This document shows, in pieces, positions 36,901 to 45,781 of a stretch of 64,000 bases of DNA. The position numbers and the translations under genes were made by a program. The DNA is from Lachnospiraceae bacterium (lineage in GTDB: Bacteria; Bacillota; Clostridia; Lachnospirales; Lachnospiraceae): the NCBI GenBank assembly GCA_017480195.1, contig JAFVBE010000031.1, positions 1 to 64,000 on the forward strand. Direction: 5' to 3'. Position 1 is the stretch's first letter; every line of letters starts with the position of its first letter. The notes under the pieces are model-generated. The model was given only the letters and a program-made list of their open reading frames with translations. It was not told the DNA's origin and searched no databases.

Positions 36901-37789
36901 CACGATAGCCATAGTTCTTAATCAGCGTGTCGCTGTCACGCCAATCCTTCTTAACCTTTACCCATAGCTTAAGGTTTACCTTCATCCCAAGCAGATTTTC
37001 TATACTGATTCTTGCCTTAGTTCCGATACTCTTAAGCATCTTTCCCTGCTTGCCTATGATTATTCCCTTGTGAGACTCCCTCTCACATATTATGGTAGCA
37101 TCTATATCACATATATTACCGTCAGGTCTATCCTTCATCCTGTCTATAACGACAGCTATACCATGCGGTATCTCCTTGTCAAGCTGTCTTAATGCCTGCT
37201 CGCGTATCATCTCAGATGCAATCTGCCTCTCCGGTTGGTCGGTAATCGTATCTTCATCATAAAACTGAGGTCCGTATGGAAGAAGCTTCTTTAAGGTCTT
37301 TATAAGCTCGTCTGTATTCTTGCCCCTAAGAGCAGATACAGGGACTATAGCCTCGAAGGTTAAAACATCTTTATATTCATCTATTGCGGAAAATATAGCA
37401 TCTTCTTCTACAGTGTCCGTCTTATTTATCACAAGAACTATAGGAGTATTGACCTTACCAAGCACTTCTATGATGTGTCTTTCGCCCGCACCGATAAAGG
37501 TTGTCGGCTCGACAAGCCACATTATGACATCAACCTCATTTAATGTGCCGTAAGCCACATTCATCATATATTCTCCGAGCTTATTCTTCGCCCTGTTAAT
37601 CCCCGGAGTATCAAGAAATATTATCTGTGCCTCGTCATCTGTATAGACTGTCTGTATTCTGTTCCTTGTAGTTTGTGCCTTGCTACTTGTTATGGCAATC
37701 TTCTGTCCGATAAGCCTGTTCATAAGTGTAGACTTGCCGACATTTGGTCTGCCTATAAGTGCAACAAAGCCTGATTTGTAATTATCCAT
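36890..37789 (-). CDS. era: GTPase Era
   Basis: A 299-residue essential GTPase needed for 16S rRNA processing and 30S assembly. G1 GRPNVGKST, G3 DTPG, G4 NKTD and the C-terminal KH domain with GIIIGKQGKMLKSIGTKAR are present. Length is normal. It begins 12 nt after the M16C peptidase gene, in one operon with recO. Confidence 0.97.
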   Translation of the reverse strand: MDNYKSGFVALIGRPNVGKSTLMNRLIGQKIAITSSKAQTTRNRIQTVYTDDEAQIIFLDTPGINRAKNKLGEYMMNVAYGTLNEVDVIMWLVEPTTFIGAGERHIIEVLGKVNTPIVLVINKTDTVEEDAIFSAIDEYKDVLTFEAIVPVSALRGKNTDELIKTLKKLLPYGPQFYDEDTITDQPERQIASEMIREQALRQLDKEIPHGIAVVIDRMKDRPDGNICDIDATIICERESHKGIIIGKQGKMLKSIGTKARISIENLLGMKVNLKLWVKVKKDWRDSDTLIKNYGYRDEN

Positions 37790-37801
37790 ATTTATCCTTT
37801 A

Positions 37802-40717
37802 TTAAAATACACTTAAGATATCCTTGAAGCTGTCCTTAGACTGCTCAATCCTGCCCTCTCCACCGATAGCACAGATTATTCCGCCATCAGTAGCCGCCTC
37901 TACATAAGGTGCTAAGGCTCTAATTGATTCCACATCAGAGGAAAGTACCTCATTTCTTTCTCTCTGCAGGTCCTCATCAGTAAGTCCCATAAGATATGCC
38001 ACATAGCTAAATGAACCCTCTGCCGAAGGCGTAAGCGGTGCATCTAATTTGCTGATTGCACCTATTATATATTTGGTCATATCCCTGTCACTTGCTTCAA
38101 AGCCTCTTACATATTCAGGAGCCTTTTTGTATATCTCATAGGTCTCCATAAGGTTCGGGTCTCTATAGGAAGTAAAGTACACATTTCCGCTTCTTGAAAA
38201 TGAGCACATACATCCGTAGGCTCCGCCCTTTACTCTGACATTTATCCAGAGATAGTCATATGAGAATATAGTCTGTAACACGGTAAGACCGCCGTTATAT
38301 GCAAGCCCTCTCTCAAGGAAATTACCTGCCGTTGCCACATACTGCACCTGGCTTGCTGTCTTGAAGCCTTCATTTAATATCGCAGGCTTAATCTCATCAA
38401 CCTTGTCAAATTCAAGCCTTGATGAAAGACGCTTGGAAAGGTGGGTAACACTCGTCTTAAGCATCTCCTCAGGGTTCTTATCAGAGGTATATCCAACACT
38501 TAATCCTCCTCGTCTTAACACCTCACCTAATACTGTCTTAAGATTCTCTATCAGCTCATCGGCCTTCTCGTCAAAATTCCTATCCATATCAGCAAGGAAG
38601 TTATAGTAATCTATACCCTCCGTCAGTTCCTTTACGACACCTATAGGTGATATATATGATATGGCACGACCGCCCGCCGTTATATGTCCTGATGATACGA
38701 GGTCAAGCTTAAGTCCCATAACCGTCTCGGCAATTATCTCTTTCAATCTCTTCTTATCATCAAGCTTCGAGGTAAAAAGTATCTCCTCAATAAGCTCCAT
38801 TCCCTTATCAACCTTGTCATCAAGCATCTTCGCATTTACTACGAACTGGACAGTATATTTATCCTTTTCCTTCTTATTCACTATGCTGGTCAGGAAACCG
38901 ATTCCACCTGTGTGCAGATTGATTTCCTCACTAAGCTCACTGTAGCTGTAATGCTCCGTATCCACATATTTAAAAATCTCTGTCAGAAGTGAAATATACG
39001 GATAGTGCTTATAATCAATATCAGTTATATTAAAATTAAGACTTACATAGCTTATACCGTTTGTGAATATATCGTGGCTAACCACCTTAACCATTTCAAT
39101 CTCGGAAAAATGATTGTTTAATACCCTCGCCTTCTTCTCTATATCATCTATCTCAAGCATAGGTATAGTCTTTAATTCCTCATCGGTGCTCGGCTCACTC
39201 TGGTATTCCTTAAGTCTTATCTCCGTAGCTTTTATCTTCTCTATATCCTCGTTAGATAAGGTTGCCATATATTGGTCAAGCTTTTCCTGTTCTTCCTTCT
39301 GCCTTAAGTCATTCAAGCCCTTTCTTGGAGATAAGACAACATAGGTCTTATGATTATTCTCAAGGATATACTTTCTGATAAGCTCCTCAAAATATCCGGT
39401 ATCAGCTTCCTTCTTAAGCTCGTCAAAGGTCTCATTTAATGAGAATATATCGAGTGCCCTGCCATCATCATAAAGCCACATGCTAAGAGCGTTAAGCCCG
39501 AGCATAAGTCCCTTCGGATATCTGCCATAGCTTGCCTCCTTGTGCTTAAATTCAAAATAATTAATAGATGCAAGAAGTGACTTCTTATTAATTTTATTCT
39601 TAACCAAACTCTCAAGACAGTTATTTATAACCTCTATAAATCTGCCTTTATCCTCAACATTTGCATTCTGTGAAATGATGGAGAAAATCGGCTGATTTAT
39701 ACCATCATCAAAGGACGAAAGAACATCCTTACCTATACCTGCATCTATTAGCGCCTTCTTAAGAGGTGCTCCCGGCGTAGTAAGCAGTACATGCTCAAGC
39801 ACTGCAAATGCCGTACATAGCTTCTTGTCCGTACTTCTTCCGACAGATACATTGTAAGCAAGATAGGTATTGTCCGCTTCATCATCCGCATCTGATATGG
39901 AATAAAAGTCCATCTTCTCCTTCGGCGCATCATATGCAGGCTCGATAGTAAGACTTGAATCTATGTCAAGAAAATCAAAATTGTTCAAATATTCACTGTC
40001 TATGAATTCAAGTTCGGCTACCGAATCCATATCTCCATAGAGGTAAATATAGCTATTGCTTGGGTGATAATATCTCCTATGGAAATCAATAAACGCCTCC
40101 TGAGTAAGCTCCGGTATATGCACAGGGTCACCGCCTGATTCATAGCCATAGGCAGTATGCTCAAGCAATGACTGCTCTATATCACGATAAAGTATCTGCT
40201 CCGGCGAAGAATATACACCCTTCATCTCATTAAATACAACACCGTTATACTTTAACTTTCCGTCCTCTCCTATCTCATAATGCCAGCCCTCCTGCATCAT
40301 TATCTCTTTTCTGTCGTACATATTCGGATAGAATACCGCATCAAGATATACATGCATAAGGTTATGGAAGTCCTTTTTATTAAGACTTGCTATCGGATAT
40401 ACAGTCTTATCCGAATAAGTCATCGCATTTAAAAATGTATTGAGTGAGCCCTTTGCAAGCTCTACGAATGGATCTTTGGCAGGGAATTTTTTGGAACCGC
40501 ACAAGACTGAATGCTCTGTGATATGTGCCACTCCCGTATCATCTGCGGGAGGTGTCCTGAAACCTATGGAAAATACCTTGTTGTTGTCATCATTTTCTAT
40601 AACAACTACTCTTGCCTTTGTCTTCTTATGTGAAAGTACATAGCCTGTACCCTTTACCTCATCTAATGTTTTTTTCTCAATTAATTCATATGCTTTTAAT
40701 GTTGCTAAATCTGACAT
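37802..40717 (-). CDS. M16C family zinc metallopeptidase (presequence protease-like)
   Basis: A 971-residue cytosolic peptidase of the insulinase superfamily. The inverted zinc motif HITEH lies near residues 63-67, with the downstream glutamate in a helix near 140, followed by the typical NTFLNAMTYSDKTVYP substrate loop. Four alpha-beta modules make a closed chamber that degrades peptides of limited size; mitochondrial PreP and bacterial relatives share length and order. The C-terminal RVKGGAYG motif positions the substrate. Often found upstream of era in Lachnospiraceae-like genomes, as here. Confidence 0.92.
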   Translation of the reverse strand: MSDLATLKAYELIEKKTLDEVKGTGYVLSHKKTKARVVVIENDDNNKVFSIGFRTPPADDTGVAHITEHSVLCGSKKFPAKDPFVELAKGSLNTFLNAMTYSDKTVYPIASLNKKDFHNLMHVYLDAVFYPNMYDRKEIMMQEGWHYEIGEDGKLKYNGVVFNEMKGVYSSPEQILYRDIEQSLLEHTAYGYESGGDPVHIPELTQEAFIDFHRRYYHPSNSYIYLYGDMDSVAELEFIDSEYLNNFDFLDIDSSLTIEPAYDAPKEKMDFYSISDADDEADNTYLAYNVSVGRSTDKKLCTAFAVLEHVLLTTPGAPLKKALIDAGIGKDVLSSFDDGINQPIFSIISQNANVEDKGRFIEVINNCLESLVKNKINKKSLLASINYFEFKHKEASYGRYPKGLMLGLNALSMWLYDDGRALDIFSLNETFDELKKEADTGYFEELIRKYILENNHKTYVVLSPRKGLNDLRQKEEQEKLDQYMATLSNEDIEKIKATEIRLKEYQSEPSTDEELKTIPMLEIDDIEKKARVLNNHFSEIEMVKVVSHDIFTNGISYVSLNFNITDIDYKHYPYISLLTEIFKYVDTEHYSYSELSEEINLHTGGIGFLTSIVNKKEKDKYTVQFVVNAKMLDDKVDKGMELIEEILFTSKLDDKKRLKEIIAETVMGLKLDLVSSGHITAGGRAISYISPIGVVKELTEGIDYYNFLADMDRNFDEKADELIENLKTVLGEVLRRGGLSVGYTSDKNPEEMLKTSVTHLSKRLSSRLEFDKVDEIKPAILNEGFKTASQVQYVATAGNFLERGLAYNGGLTVLQTIFSYDYLWINVRVKGGAYGCMCSFSRSGNVYFTSYRDPNLMETYEIYKKAPEYVRGFEASDRDMTKYIIGAISKLDAPLTPSAEGSFSYVAYLMGLTDEDLQRERNEVLSSDVESIRALAPYVEAATDGGIICAIGGEGRIEQSKDSFKDILSVF

Positions 40718-40747
40718 TTCTTACCTCACTGACATTTATTATTATGA

Positions 40748-41401
40748 TTACTCGGATTGTATATCCGACTCGTCTTCCAATTCTACCTCCGGTTCTTCTT
40801 CCTCCGGGTTTACTTCCGGTTCTTCATCCTTAGCAGATTTATTCTTTTTATATCTGTCGTGATGTTTCCAGAAGCTTGGTATACATCTGTTTACTCTCTT
40901 ACAATATCTTACATACGGCTCACCGTACATCTTCTTAAGCCATTTTTCCTCGGTGCATATCATAAGTATGGTTAAGAATACCCAGTAGAATACAGGCAAA
41001 AGAAGCATCCAATAGTTCTCTGTAAGTAGGTCAACGCCGGTAAGCATTATGGATACGCCCGAGTATATAGGGTTCCTGACATAAGCATATATTCCCGTGG
41101 TAGCAAGCTTGTTATGCATAATGTACTCATCAACATGCTTTATCTTGACTGCAGCATACCATATAGCTGCACCGAATATTATAAATATTATTCCCAATAT
41201 CCAGAATAAGAACATTATAGCTACTATAATTGTTATATTTCTTACCGGCGTATATTCTACACCGCCTGATGAAAGCAGTCCCTTTCGTACCAATATAACC
41301 GCCACTACTGTTACCAATATACATATCCACACATATAAAGGTCCTACGCCATACATTGGAAGATGTCTATTATTAATGCTTTCTTTTTTTTCTCTATCCA
41401 T
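40748..41401 (-). CDS. Isoprenylcysteine/phospholipid methyltransferase-like membrane protein
   Basis: A 217-residue protein with four to five membrane helices and the ICMT/PEMT core: LATTGIYAYVRNPIYSGVSIML and, after a helix pair, EEKWLKKMYGEPYVRYCKRVNRCIPSF. This family transfers methyl groups from SAM to membrane-bound acceptors; the bacterial substrates are mostly unknown. The last 35 residues are a striking acidic tail (EPEVNPEEEEPEVELEDE). It lies 30 nt before the M16C gene. Confidence 0.85.
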   Translation of the reverse strand: MDREKKESINNRHLPMYGVGPLYVWICILVTVVAVILVRKGLLSSGGVEYTPVRNITIIVAIMFLFWILGIIFIIFGAAIWYAAVKIKHVDEYIMHNKLATTGIYAYVRNPIYSGVSIMLTGVDLLTENYWMLLLPVFYWVFLTILMICTEEKWLKKMYGEPYVRYCKRVNRCIPSFWKHHDRYKKNKSAKDEEPEVNPEEEEPEVELEDESDIQSE

Positions 41402-41449
41402 GTTATTTCCTCCACTGAATATAATTATCTGTATCGTATATAATTCCGA

Positions 41450-41890
41450 TTATACTCCTGCCAGATTCTCCGGTCCGAAGCTCATCGGTAATAATTCCTC
41501 TAAGGTCTTTATCACATAATCAGTTTTACTCTTTGCCATTATAACATAAAATTCATCCGGTGCAACAAACTCTCTTAAAACTTGTCTGCATATTCCGCAT
41601 GGCGAGGTGTATGAGTCATTACCACCTACTATCGCAATCGCCTTGAAGTTATTATATCCATCACTGACAGCTTTAAATACAGCCGTTCGCTCAGCACAGT
41701 TTCCCGCCGGATACGACGCATTCTCCACATTACAGCCGGTTATTATCATTTCCTCACCGCTATCGTCGGCAGCATAAAGTGCCGCACCCACACGGTACCT
41801 TGAATATGGCGCATATGAATTATCTCTTGCTTTATCCGCTGCTTCTATAAGCTCTGCTATTATTTTATCTGAAATGTTTATCTTAGACAT
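41450..41890 (-). CDS. cdd: Cytidine deaminase
   Basis: A 146-residue zinc enzyme of pyrimidine salvage, turning cytidine and deoxycytidine into uridine forms. Zinc motifs NCAERTA (catalytic Glu) and SPCGICRQVL are intact; AYAPYSxF-type substrate motif appears as SYAPYSRYRVGAAL. The open frame runs upstream to 42037, but the ATG at 41890 has AAGGAGAG 9 nt before it and starts at the family N-terminus; the longer reading is only the structured leader translated. Its long leader may be regulatory. Confidence 0.95.
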   Translation of the reverse strand: MSKINISDKIIAELIEAADKARDNSYAPYSRYRVGAALYAADDSGEEMIITGCNVENASYPAGNCAERTAVFKAVSDGYNNFKAIAIVGGNDSYTSPCGICRQVLREFVAPDEFYVIMAKSKTDYVIKTLEELLPMSFGPENLAGV

Positions 41891-41922
41891 ATGATAAATC
41901 TCTCCTTTTTTTATGTGACGTG

Positions 41923-42065
41923 ACTGCTCTCGTCGTATACAAAATACGCGACGAGTCCACCTCGAAATCTTCGATTTCTCGGTGTCCGTTGCACTCGAAT
42001 AGTAGTGAATATATCTGATGACAAGTAAACTTGTCACAGCTATATATCACAACTGCTCTCGTCGC
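41923..42065 (-). promoter_or_regulatory. Riboswitch-like structured leader of cdd
   Basis: The transcript begins with segment A (GCGACGAG, 42058-42065), which can pair with segment B (CTCGTCGC, 41948-41955) to close a multi-branch fold. Inside are a 46-nt arm (42005-42050) with a perfect TGACAAGT/ACTTGTCA helix (42019-42036) and a hairpin with CACC/GGTG and GAAATC/GATTTC helices (41958-41984). Segment B can instead pair with segment C (41929-41935), because the 13-mer CGACGAGAGCAGT of segment A recurs at 41923-41935. Mutually exclusive helices 30 nt before a ribosome binding site are typical of regulatory RNAs. No known class is recognised. Confidence 0.5.
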
Positions 42066-42072
42066 TTATCGC

Positions 42073-42100
42073 TCATTATACCACTAAATACAGATGTTGT
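42073..42100 (-). promoter_or_regulatory. Promoter of cdd
   Basis: Minus-strand TTACAA (42095-42100), 16-nt spacer, TATAAT (42073-42078). Transcription would start near 42066, exactly at the first structured segment of the leader. Confidence 0.7.
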
Positions 42101-42376
42101 AATGTTGAATTTACAAATTTAGTAAAAAATGATATTTTTGTTGCATTTTGTCTGTTTCTGTAGTATGCTTTCCTACAAGCAGATAAATATCTATAATAAA
42201 TGTAATAATCATTTAGGATTTCTCCTACAAATCCAAAGAATTATCCTGCTTAATATCTCACTAAAGATGAACAATAAAATTTGGAATAAGGCAGGTGATT
42301 GAGTCATTATTTGTATTTTACAGCTTATGATTATTGAAATAAAAAATACTATATTGTACAATAAGGAGGAATTATA
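42101..42376 (+). other. Gene-free upstream flank of the transposase relic
   Basis: AT-rich DNA with no convincing gene. It holds a small hairpin (GGATTT/AAATCC, 42216-42234) and a wider CCTGC/GCAGG pairing. Such structured flanks occur with this transposase family, but I cannot define an end of the element. Confidence 0.35.
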
Positions 42377-42837
42377 TTGAATGTACAGAATGTATTAGCT
42401 AAAAGAATTGATACTGCCGCTGATATGAACTTATATGACAAAGCTTGTAAACAGATTCTTGCTAATAAGATTATACTTGCTTGGATTATAAAATACAGCA
42501 TAAATGAATATTCGGACTATAAGGTTGAAGATATTGCAGAGAAATTTATCGAAGGTGAGCCCGAGATTTCTACAGAGGAAGTTAATCGTGATGATGTAGT
42601 AGAATTCAGAATGAATTTGGAATTCCAATGACAAGCAAATTAGAAAGCGAGGTGGGTAATGTGTGTAATCTGAGTCAGGGTATAGTTGATGAAGTTAAAA
42701 TCGAAGATATTAAAAATATGATGGAAGCTACCGGATGGGATGTAGATAAATGTATGGATATTCTAAAAGTTCCTATCGAACCGGAATATCTAAGAAAATA
42801 CTATAAAGAAGAAATATTTGAGACGAATATTGCTTAA
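42377..42837 (+). pseudogene. Collapsed PD-(D/E)XK (Rpn-type) transposase gene
   Basis: Two short frames are the two ends of one gene. The first (42377-42631, TTG start with AGGAGG 6 nt upstream) gives MNVQNVLAKRIDTAADMNLY and KQILANKIILAWIIKYS, the typical N-terminus of Rpn-family recombination-promoting nucleases in Lachnospiraceae. The second (42628-42837) gives VCNLSQGIVDE and a helical end (MMEATGWDVDKCMDILKVP), the typical C-terminus. The roughly 200-residue nuclease core between them is gone, and the ends overlap by 4 nt (ATGA) in different frames. The result cannot be an active nuclease; expression of the two small proteins is possible but unlikely to matter. Confidence 0.75.
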
Positions 42838-42840
42838 AAC

Positions 42841-42973
42841 TTTGAGATGTGCCTACCTCGCCACGCTTCGCTTGGCTCTGTAGAGGCTTTCGCCTTATAA
42901 AAATAAAATAGCAAGCTGAATTGGGTATGCGAGCATACATTCAGCTTGCTATTTTATTTTTGCACGTCTCAAA
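42841..42973 (-). repeat. Nested hairpin element, also the metQ terminator
   Basis: An outer 12-bp stem (42841-42852 with 42962-42973, one mismatch) encloses a region with small hairpins (42853-42898) and a perfect 23-bp stem (42899-42921 with 42939-42961) capped by GTATGC/GCATAC. The inner stem with its A/T tracts would end transcription in both directions: metQ from the right, the relic from the left. The unpaired part holds CACGCTTCGCTTGG, similar to the loop of the two larger elements at 46.4 and 50.3 kb. Confidence 0.75.
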
Positions 42974-42977
42974 TGTA

Positions 42978-43784
42978 CTAGAACACCGGTACAACCTGTC
43001 CGTTGTATGTATTGTTGATGTAATCTCTTACCTCGTCTGAGTTGATAGCCTTGATTAAAGCCTTAGTCTCGTCTGAGTTCTCGTTGCCTTCCTTAACAAC
43101 CAATACATTCTTGTAGGTTTCTGCTGCAAGTGAGTCAGCCGCCTCATATGCGAGTGCATCATCTGCACTAAGACCAGCCTCAAGTGCATAGTTACCATTT
43201 ACAGCGATTATATCCACATCATCGATTGAACGGGCAACCTGTGCAGCCTCAACCTCTTTGATTTCAAGCTTGAGATTATTCTCCTCGATATCAAGAACAG
43301 TTGCTGTAAGACCAACACCATCCTTAAGCTTGATTAAGCCCTGTGCCTCAAGAAGAAGTAAAGCTCTTGCTTCATTTGTAGTATCGTTAGGAACTGCAAC
43401 GGTAGCACCTTCCTTAAGGTCTGATAAGCTCTTTGTCTTACCACCGTAGATTGCAAATGGCTCAAAGTGAACGCTTGCAACTGCAACTAAATGAGTTCCA
43501 TTCTCTGCGTTGAAATCATTTAAGTATGGAGTGTGCTGGAAGAAGTTAGCATAAAGCTCGCCATCTTCAACTGCTGTGTTAGGAAGCACATAGTCATTGT
43601 ACTCAACGACTTCAAGAGTGTATCCGTCTTCCTCAAGATTATCCTTGATTACCTCTAAAATCTCTGCATGAGGTGTAGGTGATGCTCCTACCTTGATAAC
43701 CTTTTCTTCCTTCTTACCACAACCTGCTGTTACTCCGACAACAAGTGTAAGTGCGGTAATTAATGCTAAAACCTTTTTCTTCAT
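42978..43784 (-). CDS. metQ: Methionine ABC transporter substrate-binding lipoprotein MetQ
   Basis: A 268-residue NLPA-family lipoprotein that delivers methionine to MetNI. Lipobox VTAGC at residues 18-22; typical segments KVGASPTPHAEIL, NYDLEVVEYNDYV-like ...EVVEYNDYVLPN and NFFQHTPYLNDFNAENGTHL. The start has a good ribosome binding site (AGAGGGA). It is the last gene of metNIQ, 87 nt behind metI; a hairpin (GAGtTGC/GCAgCTC) in that gap may stabilise its message. Confidence 0.95.
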   Translation of the reverse strand: MKKKVLALITALTLVVGVTAGCGKKEEKVIKVGASPTPHAEILEVIKDNLEEDGYTLEVVEYNDYVLPNTAVEDGELYANFFQHTPYLNDFNAENGTHLVAVASVHFEPFAIYGGKTKSLSDLKEGATVAVPNDTTNEARALLLLEAQGLIKLKDGVGLTATVLDIEENNLKLEIKEVEAAQVARSIDDVDIIAVNGNYALEAGLSADDALAYEAADSLAAETYKNVLVVKEGNENSDETKALIKAINSDEVRDYINNTYNGQVVPVF

Positions 43785-43871
43785 AATAATTCCCTCTTTC
43801 TTTAAGTATTTTATATATTATTGATGTTATGAGTTGCCATTATCATAGCTTGCAGCTCTTCATCATATAAT

Positions 43872-44543
43872 CTAATTATTTGTACGCTTATCAATCTTGT
43901 TAGCAAGCTTCATTCCGACTGTCTGGAATACCTGAACTATAATAATAAGCAAAGCTACCGTGATAAGCATAATATCAGTCTTATATCTGTAGTAACCGTA
44001 ATTTATAGCGATTGCACCGAGTCCGCCGCCGCCGACAAATCCCGCCATAGCCGAATATCCAAGTATGGTTGATATGGCGATTGTAAATCCAACCGTAAGT
44101 GACGGCTTAGCCTCCGGAAGTAAAACTCTCGTTATAATCTGAAGCGGTGAAGCTCCCATAGCTTTAGCTGCTTCGATAACTCCCGGACTTACCTCTTTCA
44201 GTGAAGATTCAACCATTCTTGCCACAAATGGTGCTGCGGCTGCCACCAACGGAACTATGGTAGCGGTTGAACCGATGGTCGTTCCAACTATTGCTCTGGT
44301 TACAGGAAGCATAGCAACCAAAAGAATAAGAAATGGAACTGACCTTATCATATTTATGATTACACCAAATATGAAGTTGACAGGTTTATTCTTCAATATG
44401 CCGCCGGTATCGGTTACAAATACGATTATGCCAAGCGGTATACCGATTATGTAAGCAATTATCGTGGAAACGATAGTCATATAAAGACTTTCAAATAATC
44501 CACTTGATAATAAATCCATCAATGAATCAAACGGAAGCGACAT
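43872..44543 (-). CDS. metI: Methionine ABC transporter permease MetI
   Basis: A 223-residue permease with five membrane helices and the EAA-type loop EAAKAMGASPLQIITRVLLPEAKPS. The frame opens further upstream, but the ATG at 44543 is 8 nt after a perfect AAGGAGG inside the end of metN; the in-frame ATG two codons earlier is too near. The resulting 17-nt overlap with metN is typical of coupled subunits. With MetN and MetQ it imports methionine. Confidence 0.95.
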   Translation of the reverse strand: MSLPFDSLMDLLSSGLFESLYMTIVSTIIAYIIGIPLGIIVFVTDTGGILKNKPVNFIFGVIINMIRSVPFLILLVAMLPVTRAIVGTTIGSTATIVPLVAAAAPFVARMVESSLKEVSPGVIEAAKAMGASPLQIITRVLLPEAKPSLTVGFTIAISTILGYSAMAGFVGGGGLGAIAINYGYYRYKTDIMLITVALLIIIVQVFQTVGMKLANKIDKRTNN

Positions 44544-45540
44544 CGTCATTACCTCCTTCCTCAAAGTGAATATCCTTTTTCTTAAGGAATGCCTTAATCT
44601 TCTTAACTGCCTCTTCATCATCAGGCAGTTCAATCAACATCTGACCATAGGCCTTTCCTCCTATGTCTTCTGTATTAGCACCCAGGATATTTACGCATGC
44701 ACCGGACTCTAAGGTAAGCTCGGATATAATAGGCTCATATGAGGATTGTCCGTCGAAGGCAAGTCTTAATATCTTTGAGGTCTTACCATTGACTATCCTG
44801 TTCCTCTCAGGAAGTATCAGCTTCTTAGCCGTATCAGACTTAGGATTAAGGAATACATCCTTTACAGTACCGACTTCCTTTATATATCCCTCACTCATTA
44901 CGGCAACTCTGTCGCATATCTGCTCGACAACCCTCATCTCGTGAGTTATAACAACGATGGTTACCTTAAGCTCTTCATTAATCTTCTTAAGGAGCTCTAA
45001 TATTGACCTTGTTGTTATCGGGTCTAATGCACTGGTTGCCTCATCACAAAGAAGCACTTCAGGATTTGTAGCAAGCGCTCTGGCTATAGCTATCCTCTGC
45101 TTCTGTCCGCCCGACAATTGCTCCGGATAGGCATCTGCCTTATCTCTTAAGTCAACGAGTTCAAGCAGCTCTATAGCTCTTTCCTTAGCCTCTGCCTTAG
45201 GTACACCTGATATAAGAAGGGGAAATGTTATATTGTCCATACAGGTCTTCTGCGCCAACAGATTGAACTGCTGAAATATCATTCCCATCTTTCTTCTTAT
45301 CTCTCTGAGTTCCTTGTTGCTCGCCGCTGTAAGCTCGATATCATTTAAGAACACCTTACCTGAGGTTGGTATTTCCAATAAATTGATACATCTTACCAGC
45401 GTTGACTTACCGGCACCGGAGAAACCGATTATACCAAATATCTCTCCGGTCTCAATGTCAAGACTTACATCATTGACTGCGTCAATCTTATTCTTTCCTC
45501 TCGATTCGAACTCTTTACTTACATGCTCGAGTCTTATCAT
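44527..45540 (-). CDS. metN: Methionine ABC transporter ATP-binding protein MetN
   Basis: A 337-residue ATPase. Walker A GFSGAGKST, signature LSGGQKQR, Walker B VLLCDEATSALDP, and a C-terminal ACT-like NIL domain (about 255-330; LAFDGQSSYEPIISELTLESGACVNI region) that binds methionine and causes trans-inhibition. The ATG at 45540 has GGGAGAG 7 nt upstream; the longer frame to 45603 lacks support. First gene of metNIQ. Confidence 0.95.
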   Translation of the reverse strand: MIRLEHVSKEFESRGKNKIDAVNDVSLDIETGEIFGIIGFSGAGKSTLVRCINLLEIPTSGKVFLNDIELTAASNKELREIRRKMGMIFQQFNLLAQKTCMDNITFPLLISGVPKAEAKERAIELLELVDLRDKADAYPEQLSGGQKQRIAIARALATNPEVLLCDEATSALDPITTRSILELLKKINEELKVTIVVITHEMRVVEQICDRVAVMSEGYIKEVGTVKDVFLNPKSDTAKKLILPERNRIVNGKTSKILRLAFDGQSSYEPIISELTLESGACVNILGANTEDIGGKAYGQMLIELPDDEEAVKKIKAFLKKKDIHFEEGGNDDVASV

Positions 45541-45610
45541 GTAATCACTCTCCCTCTGAACGTTTGAAAGTATAGCATACATATAGGAATAATTAAAATA
45601 CATAAAACTA

Positions 45611-45645
45611 ATAGCCTGTTATAGTCAAAAGCTATAACGGGCTAT
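45611..45645 (-). promoter_or_regulatory. Hairpin in the metN leader
   Basis: A 14-bp stem with one mismatch (45611-45624 with 45632-45645) in the roughly 125-nt leader, followed on the minus strand by AGTTTTATG. It might be a weak attenuator. No S-box, T-box or SAM riboswitch core is visible. Confidence 0.45.
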
Positions 45646-45672
45646 ATTCCTATTGACTGCATATACTTCGGT

Positions 45673-45701
45673 AATATATCACTTATTTTATTTATTTGCA
45701 A
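45673..45701 (-). promoter_or_regulatory. Promoter of metNIQ
   Basis: Minus-strand TTGCAA (45696-45701), 17-nt AT-rich spacer, TATATT (45673-45678). Confidence 0.7.
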
Positions 45702-45781
45702 ATATTTTAATTCTTTTATTGTGCATATTCTTTTTTTCTGATAAACTATACATATTAAAATAAAGGGGGACAGTACATAAG

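Noticed and set aside
41891-42037. 49-residue N-terminal extension of cytidine deaminase
   Set aside because: It is a translation of the structured leader; the family start and ribosome binding site are at 41890.
42334-42362. TTGAAA-17-TACAAT promoter before the transposase relic
   Set aside because: The resulting transcript would start inside the ribosome binding site, so it is unlikely to serve the relic.
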